Shown in pieces: positions 11,570 through 22,500 of a DNA stretch of 64,000 nucleotides. The stretch covers positions 14,133,259-14,197,258 of the forward strand of contig NC_084819.1 of NCBI RefSeq assembly GCF_963583255.1, read 5' to 3'. The DNA comes from Pyrus communis (Eukaryota; Streptophyta; Magnoliopsida; Rosales; Rosaceae). Position numbers and translations under genes: made by a program. The notes below the pieces were generated by a model. The model ran no database searches, was not told where the DNA came from, and was given only the letters and a program-made list of their open reading frames with translations. How positions within the stretch are numbered: the first letter of the stretch is position 1; each line of letters begins with the position of its first letter.

Positions 11570-12554
11570 TCTTATGGGAGGGAATTAAAAAAGAGAAGAA
11601 AAATGGAATCAAATTATGATCTGGTGTGGAAGAATCAGCGGACAGGAAATCTGGGGGAGGGGAGGGAATTCTAGTGGTGCACATGGGCTTAGATGAGCTT
11701 TACAAAGGCCAAAATAACGTGGGCCACTCTGGATTCAAGCCTTACAGCGACCCAATGTCCCCTACCCCCTCCCTCCTCGTCTCTTATTTTAAGCCACATA
11801 ATAATAATTCTTTGTTTTTTCCTTCATTTGTGGGAGAGATTTCTTAATATGGCCGGAACACAGACTGGACACCATATGTTATTATGCAAGTTGGATATAA
11901 GTTTTTTTTTATTTTTTATTTTTTTTATTTTTTTAAGTATCCCTCCACCTATATAATAACATATGATGTATGTGTCCGTATTTTGAGCACTCTGTAAAAT
12001 CTCTCTATTTGTGGGTCTGTTGAAAAAATCATTAAGCACGTCTTCCACTCCTTATGATTTCTAGCCATTAAAATGACTATATCAATACAAAAGTAAAGGA
12101 CGTGATTAAGTAGAGTGCGGAAATCAATTCTTAAAGCAAATATTTACCAACAAACTGTTTACTCTGTCCCTTGGTAAGTACAAAAGAATTTAACTGAGCA
12201 AAAAGTTTAAACTACACAATGAGTCGATCTTAATAAATAACTAAGTATGTGTGAAAATAAATTATTTTTTCTACTTTTATTAATGTTTTCCTTTTGTTGA
12301 TCTTGTGTGCAATATGGCCCACTCTAAAATACTAGTATAATCAAATCCTTTAGTAGAAGCTTATAAATATAACAATAATATCTGGATTCTGGATGGCATA
12401 ATACATCTGTGACCAGGCGCTTTTTCCTTTCTTTCTTCCCACCAAAATTCCTTTGCATAAAGTAGGCGGTGTGAGGTTAGATTAACAAACCAGTTTAGCT
12501 GTTTCAATTAAAATAATAATCTGACTTTTGCATGCTAATTAAGTAACAGGAAAC
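11570..12554. other. Gene-free AT-rich stretch
   Basis: I see no supported gene or RNA. A long T-rich run lies at about 11900-11935. Short frames here are low complexity. Confidence 0.45.
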
Positions 12555-12630
12555 CCAGTTGACCACTCAATACCAGGGATGGGCAAAATATTCCAGTTGA
12601 CCACTCAATATTAGGGATGGGCAAAATATT
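12555..12630. repeat. Two-copy 38-bp tandem repeat
   Basis: Two adjacent copies of a unit starting CCAGTTGACCACTCAATA and ending GGGATGGGCAAAATATT differ at two or three bases. The repeat lies directly before a longer tandem duplication. Confidence 0.8.
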
Positions 12631-12664
12631 CTAGGTATTAATAACCGCGATTATTTGTCTATTT

Positions 12665-12898
12665 ACACTTGACAACTACGATTATGGGTAATCATTTAAA
12701 TAAATATATGATTATAGGTATAATCATCTAAGCGTGACATATAAATAAGTTATTATAAGTATTATCCATGAGAACAGACTTACACTTGACAACTACGATT
12801 ATGGGTAACCATTTATATAAATACATGATTATAGGTATAATCATCTAACCGTGACATATAAATAGGTTATTATAAGTATTACCCACGAGAACAGACGC
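12665..12898. repeat. Two-copy 117-bp tandem duplication
   Basis: The block starting ACACTTGACAACTACGATTA at 12665 is repeated at 12782 and runs to the GAGAACAGAC motif in both copies, with about 8 differences. The spacing is exactly 117 bp. It is AT-rich and has no open frame. Confidence 0.85.
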
Positions 12899-13020
12899 GT
12901 ACTCATATGACCATCTTTTTCGTTTGCAAATGGGTACACATATCTCTCTTTGTTCTTTCCTCTCGCCTAACAGAAACACTAAAAACTCCAACACAGACAT
13001 GAGATTTGACTTTTAATTAA

Positions 13021-13354
13021 GAGAGTTTTAACGAAAAGCCCGCGATACTGTTCACTTTAACGAAAAATCAAATTTTTATACTAAAAAGTCAAACTTGATA
13101 CTATTCACTTTACCTTTTATTTTGTCCTTATTGTTAAAACTCAAAGTTTTCAAGCTTTTTTCATTAGTTTTCCTTTTAATTAATGAACCAATTAATCTCG
13201 AGGAAAACTAATGAAAGGAGCTTGAAAACTTTGAGTTTTAACAATAATAACAAAATACAGGGTAAAGTGAGTAGTACCATGATTGACTTTTTAGCGTAAA
13301 GATATGGTTTTTTGTTAAAGTGAACACTACTGGGAGCTTTTCGTTAAAATTCCC
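13021..13354. mobile_element. Foldback MITE with long inverted arms
   Basis: The arms of about 150 bp are imperfect inverted copies. The left tip GAGAGTTTTAACGAAAAG matches the right tip GGGAATTTTAACGAAAAG on the other strand, and inner blocks (ACTCAAAGTTTTCAAGC, TTCATTAGTTTTCC) also pair. The small loop is near 13173-13200. TTAA-like sequence flanks both sides. Such a sequence could fold into a long hairpin if transcribed. It has no coding capacity. Confidence 0.85.
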
Positions 13355-13359
13355 TTAAT

Positions 13360-14480
13360 CTCAATCTATATTTGGACCACCCATAACCGTTGCCTATCCC
13401 TAGTCAACACAATAAGCAAGGCCTATAATTAAAGATTTAGAACATGCAAAGGAAATTGCTTGACGAAATTAAGATTAGTACCAAACATAACAAGGTGGCT
13501 GTGTCTCGTCTTAAAACAAATCCAAAAACATGTTTCTAGGTTAGCGGCCGATCATTAAGATTGGTTGACAATTTGTGTCCCCTAAAGAAATTCACAAATA
13601 ACCAGTCTTTGCATGTTTGACCACACGTATCATGGATTCATGGCTACGATTCTCTCTGTATCTCACTTATCATATGATTAGACCAATCAAACAAAAACTC
13701 TAACCTCGTCACACAATTAGACTAATTAAAGTTATCAAACAAGAGTCTAATCACGTAATGAACAGTCTTAATTCGATCAAGGGTGGCGGGGCGCAGGAAA
13801 AGAAAACACGGGATCTCCCGCAAGCAACGGAAACCAAATAACAAAACTAGTTCCAACATGCAATATCATTTATGGGTATATTTCAAAAGCATCAGATACT
13901 ATAACTCATGCAACTAAATCACTACATTCTATGAACGGCAACAAAGAGTTTATGACAAGCAGAAGGGCAATGAAGAACACATGCCCATAGATTTTCTATG
14001 AATGTTAGCAACTCCTGCACATAATAAGGCCGTCTTAAATGTTTCTTACAAATACGGGCAGTGAAATGAAGCAGTTTTCTTTACATTAACAAAGTTCATC
14101 ACAATTTACATCCTGCTGGTGATTTGCAAAGGTAAGAGGCGGCTTTTACCTGAGCTCCGAGAACTCCAGTCCAACCAATATTATTTGAAAGCAGCCACAG
14201 CAAAGCTCAAGTTCAGAATCACATATCTTGTATGAGATTCGCAATCAACAGAACAATGCCTAAATAGGAAAATAAAAGGCTGTTGAAGAAGAAACAGGTA
14301 AAATAAACTGTATCAATTCATTTGTAACTACTCAAAAAATGTAACTACAATTCAGTGAATACATTAGCAACTGCAAGCTAGAAAAGTACACAGTTGACAG
14401 CGAGTACAAAACAAAACGAACCCGCGCAAAAGCATAGTCAAACAAGAATCAAAGCAGGATTCACTCACATCTTAGGAAAG
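13360..14480. other. Intergenic stretch and likely 3' region of the PRA1 gene
   Basis: I see no independent gene. The part nearest 14480 lies directly beyond the stop codon of the minus-strand PRA1 gene and probably includes its 3' untranslated region. No polyadenylation site could be fixed by eye. Confidence 0.4.
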
Positions 14481-16398
14481 CTAAAGCTCACTATAGTTGC
14501 GCCAAACTGCTCGGAATTCCTCACGGTAAGTGTTCAGGCGTGCTTTCAAGTTTGGCGTTCTGAAGCTTGCATGCAACAAAGTGGCTGCGAGACAGAGGGA
14601 CAGAGATTGTAAATCCATTGGAAAGCAAACAGCATGTGAGTAAAATGAATATATATTTTAGGAAAGTAACATACCAAGAAGTCCAAAAGCGAGCGCCCAC
14701 AATACAGTTAAGAGACCACAGGAGACGAACCATAGAATGAAACTCACTACAAATAGGAAATAAATGGTTAGTAAGCAATGAAATGATTACTAGTTGATAG
14801 AAGTAAACACCAAAATAAAATATTGAAGTCACAAACTAGCTTGCCTTGACTAATCCAAAACAAAATATAGTAAAGAAGATTTACGTACCAGAAGAGAATA
14901 TCATGACAAACACCCATCGAGGCCGTCCACATATGAATATTGCTCTTTTAGCTGATGGACGTCCACGAATTACAGGCCTGGAAATAATGCAACAATCAAT
15001 AAAGCAACTGTACTGGGTTCACAGTAGGTCCAATTATAAGCAACCAAACTTACGTAAGAGGAGGTCTCATCTTTGCAGCTAAATGTGGAGAGAATTGTCT
15101 CACGGTTCTTGATACTTTCTCACTAAAGGTACCTGCAAAGCTGTAGCAATGATACGTACAACAATGTCTTTAATAAATAACTGATAGTAACCAGTAAGAA
15201 ATAAGAAATAAGGGATCATATAACTTATGCAAGATGCTTGTAGAAAGACCAAAATGACCCTAACTATTGAGAAGTGTGTATCATTGAAACATGAATTCTT
15301 TTATTATGAAAAACATGAATAATGGCAACCCTATTGCATTGCTGAGTCTCTATGATAATCCACCATATTCAAGATATTGAAGGTTGTTCATTTTGAGTGA
15401 ATCAGAAAAGGATTACATATGAAGTCAACTTCTAGCATTTTCAGAGAGATTGGAATGGATACGTTTCCTTAACGAGTAATCCATCTTCTACCTTCAAGTT
15501 GGGCACAACATCATTCCTTCCTTCAACATACCTTCAATATAGTGAGTTATTGAATCCTAGACACCAAACGAGACCTATATGGTATAAGTAGACTCATCTA
15601 AAACTGAATTTCAAATACTCTGCTTCATGAATTCATCATCTAAATAACTACTTTTTCTCATCTAAGTTTCTGGATATATCACCTTGTCCAAACTCAAAGC
15701 CACAAACTCATTATAAGATAAAAACCAAAATTACTTGGAGGTACTAAGTTATTCTACAAAGAACTGAAACACCATAACATGCTTAAGCAAACACCGAGGT
15801 AATTACCGCAACAAGGACAGTGCAGCTATTTCCAAATAACAAACTGATGCCCATTCAAGAAATTTAAAAAGGAAATGCTAAATGGACAGATGAGAATCAC
15901 CCGATTAATCCAAAACTTGACACTCAGTAATCAGGAGTAAGTGAGCAGGATCGGTGTGTATTACCTATCATTGAGAAAAGCAATGCTTAGCGCAGTAAGA
16001 ACAGCCGCGATGAGAGCGAGTGGCCTCCGAAGAAAAGCCAAGCCTGCAGTCGAAATTGGAGATTTAAAAACATGTATGTAGGCCCATAGACGGAAGCCAT
16101 AAGAGGGATAATTAGAGAAAGATATTGAGGCTGCCTTGTATACTCACCAAGAACTAACACGATCAAAAGGAAGTAGTTGGTCCTGTAGCTGCACAACCAT
16201 GCAAAATTTGAAAAATCGCAAATTAAACGATTAAACAGAAGTAATTGAATGTTCAAACACCCAATCTCCGATACTTCATAATTTGAACTGAATTCATCAT
16301 GAAAAAAAAAATTTGGGGCTTCCACAAATACGAAGGGTATAGATTCGAACTTCTACAGTCAAATTTAACAAGGTGAATTTAGAAACAAGATTCAGAGA

Positions 16399-16476
<78 letters not shown>

Positions 16477-16643
16477 GGATCGTACTAGTAGAGATTGCAT
16501 TTGAGGCGGCTATTCCATTTGGAAGAGGATCTGGGGACGGTGAACCTGGAGAAGAATTCGGAGAGAGGGCGCGGCGGAGACGACCAGTCGACTTCGCGGA
16601 GGGCGTCGATGACATCCTCGGCCGTGACGTTGCCCCAATCCAT
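14481..16643 (-). CDS. PRA1.A: PRA1 family protein A-type (7 exons)
   Basis: PRA1 proteins are small multi-pass membrane proteins of the endomembrane system that interact with prenylated Rab GTPases and act in vesicle trafficking. Exons in coding order: 16643-16486, 16188-16148, 16043-15965, 15140-15054, 14977-14889, 14746-14675, 14584-14481. All junctions are GT-AG and in phase, 630 nt in total, 209 aa. The N-terminus MDWGNVTAEDVIDALREVDW, the NLYYYRTNYF block and the C-terminal TPNLKARLNTYREEF block are characteristic of the plant A clade. Hydrophobic segments lie at about residues 60-90 and 140-175. Exon 4 begins inside CTTTGCAGG. A nearer AG (after TTTGCAG) would cause a stop, so the upstream AG was chosen. 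A long TA/GA microsatellite sits 12 bp inside intron 1. Which A member (A1, A2 or A3) this is cannot be decided. Confidence 0.93.
16400..16473. repeat. Compound (TG)(TA)(GA) microsatellite
   Basis: About 4 TG units pass into about 11 TA units and then about 21 GA units, without interruption. On the coding strand of the PRA1 gene it is a (TC)n(TA)n tract starting 12 bases past the intron 1 donor (16485-16484). Length variation here is likely. An effect on splicing is possible but unproven. Confidence 0.95.
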
Positions 16644-16923
16644 TTCTGTAGTGGCGGGTTCGAAACCCTAGCTAAGACTGAGTCGGACGGAGAAGGTGGT
16701 GTGCACTGAGGAAGAAGGAGAGCCAGAAATGGAGAAGCGGTCGGTGACAGAAAAAGGAAAGAGGATCGCCAAGAAAGAACGAATTGGGAGGAGGACGGTG
16801 GTGGTGGGCGCGTGATCTGGAAATTGAAGAATTGGGGGAAATGAAATGAATAGATGCTGGGGAAGGAGACTGGAACAAGTTAAGCACTCGGGATGTTGGC
16901 GAGTAGGAGGCTACCCGCGAAAA

Positions 16924-16945
16924 TTAAAAAAAAATATAAAAAAAA
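16924..16945 (-). terminator. RNA polymerase III T-run terminator
   Basis: On the minus strand the bases immediately after the tRNA-Val 3' end are runs of T (TTTTT and longer, broken by single A bases), the usual pol III stop signal. Confidence 0.75.
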
Positions 16946-17019
16946 TGTCTGAGCCCGGGTTCGAACCGGGGACCTCTAGTGTGTGAGACTAGCGTGATAA
17001 CCGACTACACCACCCAGAC
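16946..17019 (-). tRNA. tRNA-Val (anticodon CAC)
   Basis: A 74-nt cloverleaf can be drawn. The acceptor stem GTCTGGG pairs with CTCAGAC (one G-U), with discriminator A. The D arm contains the box A-like GGTGTAGTCGG. The anticodon stem CTAGT/ACTAG encloses loop CTCACAC, so the anticodon is CAC. The T arm has GGTTCGAACC (box B). There is no intron and CCA is not encoded, as expected for a nuclear gene. A T-run follows directly. It reads Val codon GUG. Confidence 0.97.
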
Positions 17020-17142
17020 GCTTTGTGTAATAATTCGTTGTGATTCTTTAATTATTCATTCATTCGGAAGTAATTTCAAAACATAAAGCAGCACATGGGA
17101 GGTGTCACTGTAAGTTTTCAAGTTATTTTTCTTGCTTTATTA

Positions 17143-18261
17143 GGGCTAATTTAGTATTGTTGTGCTTTTAAAAAAAAATTGTTTTGTGATGTGAGAATAA
17201 ACAACTGTCAAATAAAGTTGTTAAGTGTTTGATAAACCTTTTTTTTTTGTAAAAGTGCTTTTAATAAAAAAAGCAGTGTATGAGTGTTTGCTAAACTTTT
17301 ATATAAATTGCTTTGAATATGTTTAATGACTAAAAATGATATAGTATTTAATGTGATATAATAAGGGTAATTTTATTAACACCCCTACAATCTTATGAAA
17401 ACACCCCACACTTTCATTTTTTCACATGAACTTTCTCTTTTACCCCTATTTGAACTAAATTAAAACACCCCACAATCTTATGAAAACAATGACATCCTCC
17501 ACTATTCCACCGTAGAAAATTTGGGGCAAAAAACTAACCTTTCATCATGGCACCATATGCTGTCTCTCTACAATCCTAACAAATTACATGTACTTCTTCT
17601 ACCCTATTTGGAATTTTGGATGGTTGGTGAAGTTTGGCAATAGGAAATTTGGAGACGGGGTGGGCAAGTTTGGGTGTTGGATGACAAAATTCCGCGACGG
17701 AGGTGATGGGGCTAAAGGGTTATCCAGTTGGATGAGTTGAGGTGATGGGTTGTACCAATTGCATGGGAGTGGTCGATCGTGCCGATGTCAACGATGAAGT
17801 TATTCAAAGGTAATGGGTGTATAATTGGGGTTGTTTGCTATTGACTTCTGTACGAGGGTGGGGGTGTATTCAGAAAAATGAGGGACAAAGTTGGAATTTT
17901 AGAGGAATATTTTGTATGGGGGGTGTTTTCATAAAAATGTAGGGTGTCAATAAAACAACAATATAATAAATGTAAAGGACAATAATGTAGGGGCAAAATT
18001 GTAATTTTGTAAAATATGTGGGGGTATACTTGTCATTTGAAAAGTTCATTAAATGAACATTGATTACTATATTTTAAAAGAAAAAAACACTTTTTTTTAG
18101 AAGTATGGTAGACCTTACTTCTATTTTTCTATGCTTTTCTACTTTCATTGACAACAGTTTTTAAAAAAAACATTTTTTTTTAATTTTACCAAACACATTT
18201 AATGTTCCAAAATTTTTAATAAGCTGTTTTTTTTTAAAGCACTACAATCTCGAACCAACCC
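17143..18261. mobile_element. TIR element with TTA target duplication
   Basis: The left end GGGCTAATTTAGTATTGTTG and right end (inverted) GGGTTGGTTCGAGATTGTAG, both followed by TGCTTT and an A/T run, form terminal inverted repeats. TTA flanks both ends (17140-17142 and 18262-18264). Ends and target resemble the short MITE at 11354-11563, so it is probably the same PIF/Harbinger-like group. About half of its length is a second element inserted at 17365-17960. No transposase is seen. Confidence 0.75.
17365..17960. mobile_element. Nested Mutator-like non-autonomous element, 9-bp TSD
   Basis: The nine bases ATATAATAA stand directly outside both ends (17356-17364 and 17961-17969). The ends are inverted repeats of about 25 bp (left GGGTAATTTTATTAACACCC, right inverted GTTGTTTTATTGACACCC, both continuing TACA), and an inner CTTATGAAAACACCCC-like block is also inverted. 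A 9-bp target duplication is the known hallmark of Mutator-like elements. No transposase frame is visible. Confidence 0.8.
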
Positions 18262-18264
18262 TTA

Positions 18265-19330
18265 CTACAAGGTAATTTTTTGTCAAACATATCTATTGTG
18301 GCTATTGCCTTTTTTTTTGTGTATGATTGACATTCATGTTAGGATTGTACACTGAGGAGAATAATTACATACTCATCGCGCATATCTTTCCTCGTATGAT
18401 GTGAGAGAAGGACATGAAAACAAAAAATTTCTCTCCATCCACAAAATCTTAATTATGCCACATGCAGAGAATGATAAACTGTTTTTGGAAATTATCAACA
18501 AATAACACATGATTTACCCTATAAATTATGATATTTGTTAGCAATAATATTACGTTTTATGATTAGTTTATCATGGACACACCATTTACCACACAATTGG
18601 TTCACAAAATGTGGTCACCTTTATTTTTCCTTTTTTCTTCACTTCCATTTACGACTAAAACGAATTATTTCATCGTTGATTCGTTGAATTCAAACTCTAA
18701 ATAAGCTGGCATGAGTAATCAAGCCGCCTTTTTCCATCTGCAACAGTAAAGAACTAGCCACGTCAGCAAAAGTATCTCCATTCACCGAATCAAAACAACG
18801 CGACATGTCATTATAACATGACATTATTGTCCTTGGTCCAATCCCATCATCACCAACCTCAACAGGGAAATAGCTCCCGCCAACCAAATCGCATCATCGG
18901 TCAACAAGACCGACCCGTCTCGAAGAGAAGACCTTTGTGTGCGCGCCCTCACGATTAGCAGGTAGACCCAACCGCAGGGAACCCTCTTCATCGCTCCACT
19001 GTTATCTTGTCGCTCCACGCAACCGAGTGTGATATCTATACATTATTTTTTACTTTTTTTACATTTTTTTGATTTTCGACTGTTAGATTAAATGAATTAA
19101 AGAAGATCAATAAACATAAATTAACAAGGATATGTGAGAAGTAAAAATGACTGTGTGTATAACACATCCCAAATCCTATCACTCCACCCAAAAAAAAAAA
19201 ACCCACTAATCTCAATTATTTATCACTAATCACGAATTTGCATTCATCATGAGGTTTATTAAATATTTTAATGGGTTTTTAATCAAGTTTTTCAACCTTA
19301 CACCCCGTACTATTAAACAAAAAACCTCCA
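18265..19330. other. Intergenic region upstream of the ATG1-type kinase gene
   Basis: I found no supported gene. A moderately GC-rich patch at about 18690-19020 gives minus-strand frames without recognisable domains. The promoter of the kinase gene must lie near the right end, but no convincing TATA box was seen. Confidence 0.4.
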
Positions 19331-19410
19331 TTGATCTCCCTCCCCCCTCTCTCTCTCTCTCTCTCCCCCTCTCCCTCCAATTTTTTTCTCTTTCTCTTTC
19401 TCATCGCGTT
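19331..19410 (+). promoter_or_regulatory. CT-rich 5' leader tract of the kinase gene
   Basis: A long pyrimidine tract with (CT) repeats lies 130-200 bases upstream of the kinase ATG. Such tracts are common in plant 5' untranslated leaders near transcription starts. The assignment is by position only. Confidence 0.4.
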
Positions 19411-19536
19411 ACCGAAATCGAAAGAATCCCGAGGAGATCTATATACGAGGTCCGGCGAGTTCGGGAATACTAAAGGTTCAATATCGGGTCTCGGGTTCGG
19501 AGCCGCTAGGGTTTTGGGTTGTCGGAGGGGTTTGAA

Positions 19537-22500
19537 ATGGCTCAGGGGTCCGGGAGGGGGAGGGTCGTCGGGGATTATCTGGTGGGTCGGCAAATTGGGT
19601 CGGGTTCGTTCTCGGTGGTTTGGCACGCGCGCCACCGCGTTCACGGGACGGAGGTGGCGATTAAGGAGATCGCGACGGGGCGGCTGAACAAGAAGTTGCA
19701 GGAGAGTTTAATGTCGGAGATTTTCATACTGAAGAAGATTAACCACCCGAATATTATTCGGTTGCACGATATTATAGAGGTTGGTGGATTTTAGGGTTTA
19801 TGCAGTTGTTTATATTTTTGGCTTAAGTTCTGTTTGGTTGATCAGAAAATTGGGGAAAACGGAAGGAAAATGTATTGAGCTCTGTTGTTTCGATTTGTTT
19901 GAGTTTTTTCGGGTTTTCTGGATGCTGAAAGCTTTGGATATACTTGAGACTTTGATTACTTTGTGTAGCTGTGTTGTTAGGAAATTCATAGAAAAGTCTG
20001 TGTCCTTCTTTTCTAGGAGCTGATTGAAGTCTGTCTCTTTCTCTCTCTGAAACCAAAGGCATTAAATTTGCAGGGAATTTGTATGCTGCATTGAAACAAC
20101 TGCATTTTGTTGTTGCATTTAGTGAGAACGTAAATTGTAGCGGGCGGAAAACCGCTCTAGGCTTTGTGTGGTTGATGACACATGTAGATATTTTCGCTGA
20201 AAATGGCTTCACTCGATTGAAAATAGAGCGATTCTCTGCATTAGTTGCGGAATATGAATAGATTATAGAGTAGTGCCTCCATCGTTTTCTTGTCGCAATA
20301 AGAAAGTAAACCGTAGTGGGGAAAAAAGTTCATGCTTTGTTTTGTTTATGACACGTGTAGAAATGTGAATGCTTTCACTGAAAATGGCTTCACTCATCGA
20401 AAGCTAAAACAGCTTTCTGCATTAGTTGGGAGAAGTGAGTAGGTTATGGGGTAATGCTTCCAGCATTTTCTTGTCATATTCGAAGGAAAATGCCAACCCA
20501 GGTTTGTCAGCAACGAAACCGAATGTGGCAAAAAACTTTCCGAATTGGAGAACCAGGATAGTTGGCATGTGAAGTAATCATTTTAGGCATTTAGTATTTT
20601 TTTTTGCACGTAAATGGAAGATGCCTTTGTAATTGCCTAATTGGTAGAGAGATATAACTAGTGCTCTGCTTTGCTTTGTTATCTTTTATGTGTGGGGAAA
20701 AGACTAATCTCACTTTTGCTCAAATTACCCCTGATTTCTTTGTTTCTCTCATAATCTTTGTTTGCCATTCAATTAAAACAGGTTCCTGGGAAGATAAATC
20801 TTGTTTTAGAGTATTGCAGAGGTGGTGATCTTTCTATGTATATACATCGCCATGGAAAAGTACCCGAAGCTCTTGCAGAGCACTTCATGCAGCAGCTAGG
20901 TTTGCCTCAGAATTTTTTAGTGCTTCAAGTCATTTTTCTTTTTCCTTTTTGCATATTTAATTAGCCATACAGGTGTGCTGATGTTAGTGATTGTGTTACT
21001 TACAGTCGCTGGTCTGCAAATGCTTCGTGACAACAATCTTATACATCGGGATCTCAAGCCACAGGTCTGGTTGATCCAAATGCTAAATATAATTAAATTT
21101 GATTGTTCAATTAGTGCAATGATAATTTAGGTTAGTTATGTTGTTTCAACAAGTTCATCACCATTTATACACTGGTGATCTCTCGTAAAATAACCTTTGT
21201 CTGATTATCAAATCAGGATAGCGTATAATCATACATGATTCCAACTGATCAATATTCTTGCTTGATACTAGGCAATATAACATGTTTTGGTAAGACGACT
21301 AGATAACATGATGCTAGACTGGCTGGTAAGAGACCATCATCATACATACACATACGTACACAAGCATTCCTTTGTAAGGAGGGAGAATAAGTAGCTAATA
21401 GAATCAATTATAGGGTTATAGCACTCCAAATGTTAGTGTTACGATTAAAATAGTTCCCCCAGTTCAATCTCAGCTCAAGAAAGATATATCGCCTAAAGAT
21501 TAGCTACTTACTAGAGCATCCTGCACATATGATATGTATAACTAGTGATGATCAGAGATGTCTTAAGATATTGTTTGATACGTAGTAATCTTTTCTTTGC
21601 AGAAAGGTTTGGTTGCTATGTCATTCCATTTGTAATGTTTATCATTCTTGGAACAGAATCTCTTGCTGTCCACCAATGACAACAAATCTGTCCTGAAGAT
21701 TGCAGATTTTGGATTTGCAAGGTAAATCTATCATCGTCATTTTGCCTTTGTTTTGGATTTGCATGTGGTGTTTGTTGACTCTCCTTCACATTCATTCTCA
21801 TCCAAATTTCCTTATTTTTTCTCGGGCAGATCTCTGCAACCTCGAGGCCTTGCTGAAACCTTGTGTGGTTCACCACTTTACATGGCTCCAGAGATAATGC
21901 AACTTCAAAAGTATGATGCAAAGGTGAAATTTGCTTCTCTCTACTGGTAGGCAATCACAATTATTTCACGAGCCCTTTTCCCACTAACCTTGAACTGAAT
22001 ACGCAGGCAGATCTCTGGAGTGTTGGTGCAATTTTATTTCAACTCGTAACTGGGAGAACCCCATTTACAGGAAACAATCAGATACAGGTTCAGTTACAAA
22101 ATCTTTCCCGTTTTCCGTTTTCTTTTCTAAACAGACCTCAAGCTAATATTACTATATTAGGCATGTACCAAATAAGTAATTTTCAATTGTAATTCTGCCT
22201 CACTTTTCATTTCATTTATCTCGTGTGTTGTGCAGTTGCTTCAGAACATAATGAAAGCAACTGAGTTGCAGTTCCCTTCAGATAGCAACAATTTGAGTTC
22301 AGAGTGCAAGGACTTGTGTCAGAAATTGTTACGCCGCAATCCATGTAATTTTGTTTTGGTTCAATAGTCCAAGTATTCATGTCATATATTTAAGTGAATT
22401 TTGATATGCATATCTGTAATACCATGTTAGGCTAAAAATGGACAATAATTGGATGCTAAAACGGGTTTATAATCATTTTTATGTTGTCAAGTTTCTCATG

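Noticed and set aside
16398..16709. 103-codon plus-strand frame with ERERER run
   Set aside because: It is the microsatellite plus the antisense of PRA1 exon 1. The true gene is on the minus strand.
18690..19018. Two overlapping minus-strand frames of about 65 codons
   Set aside because: No domain recognised, overlapping in different frames, and no splice or promoter support.
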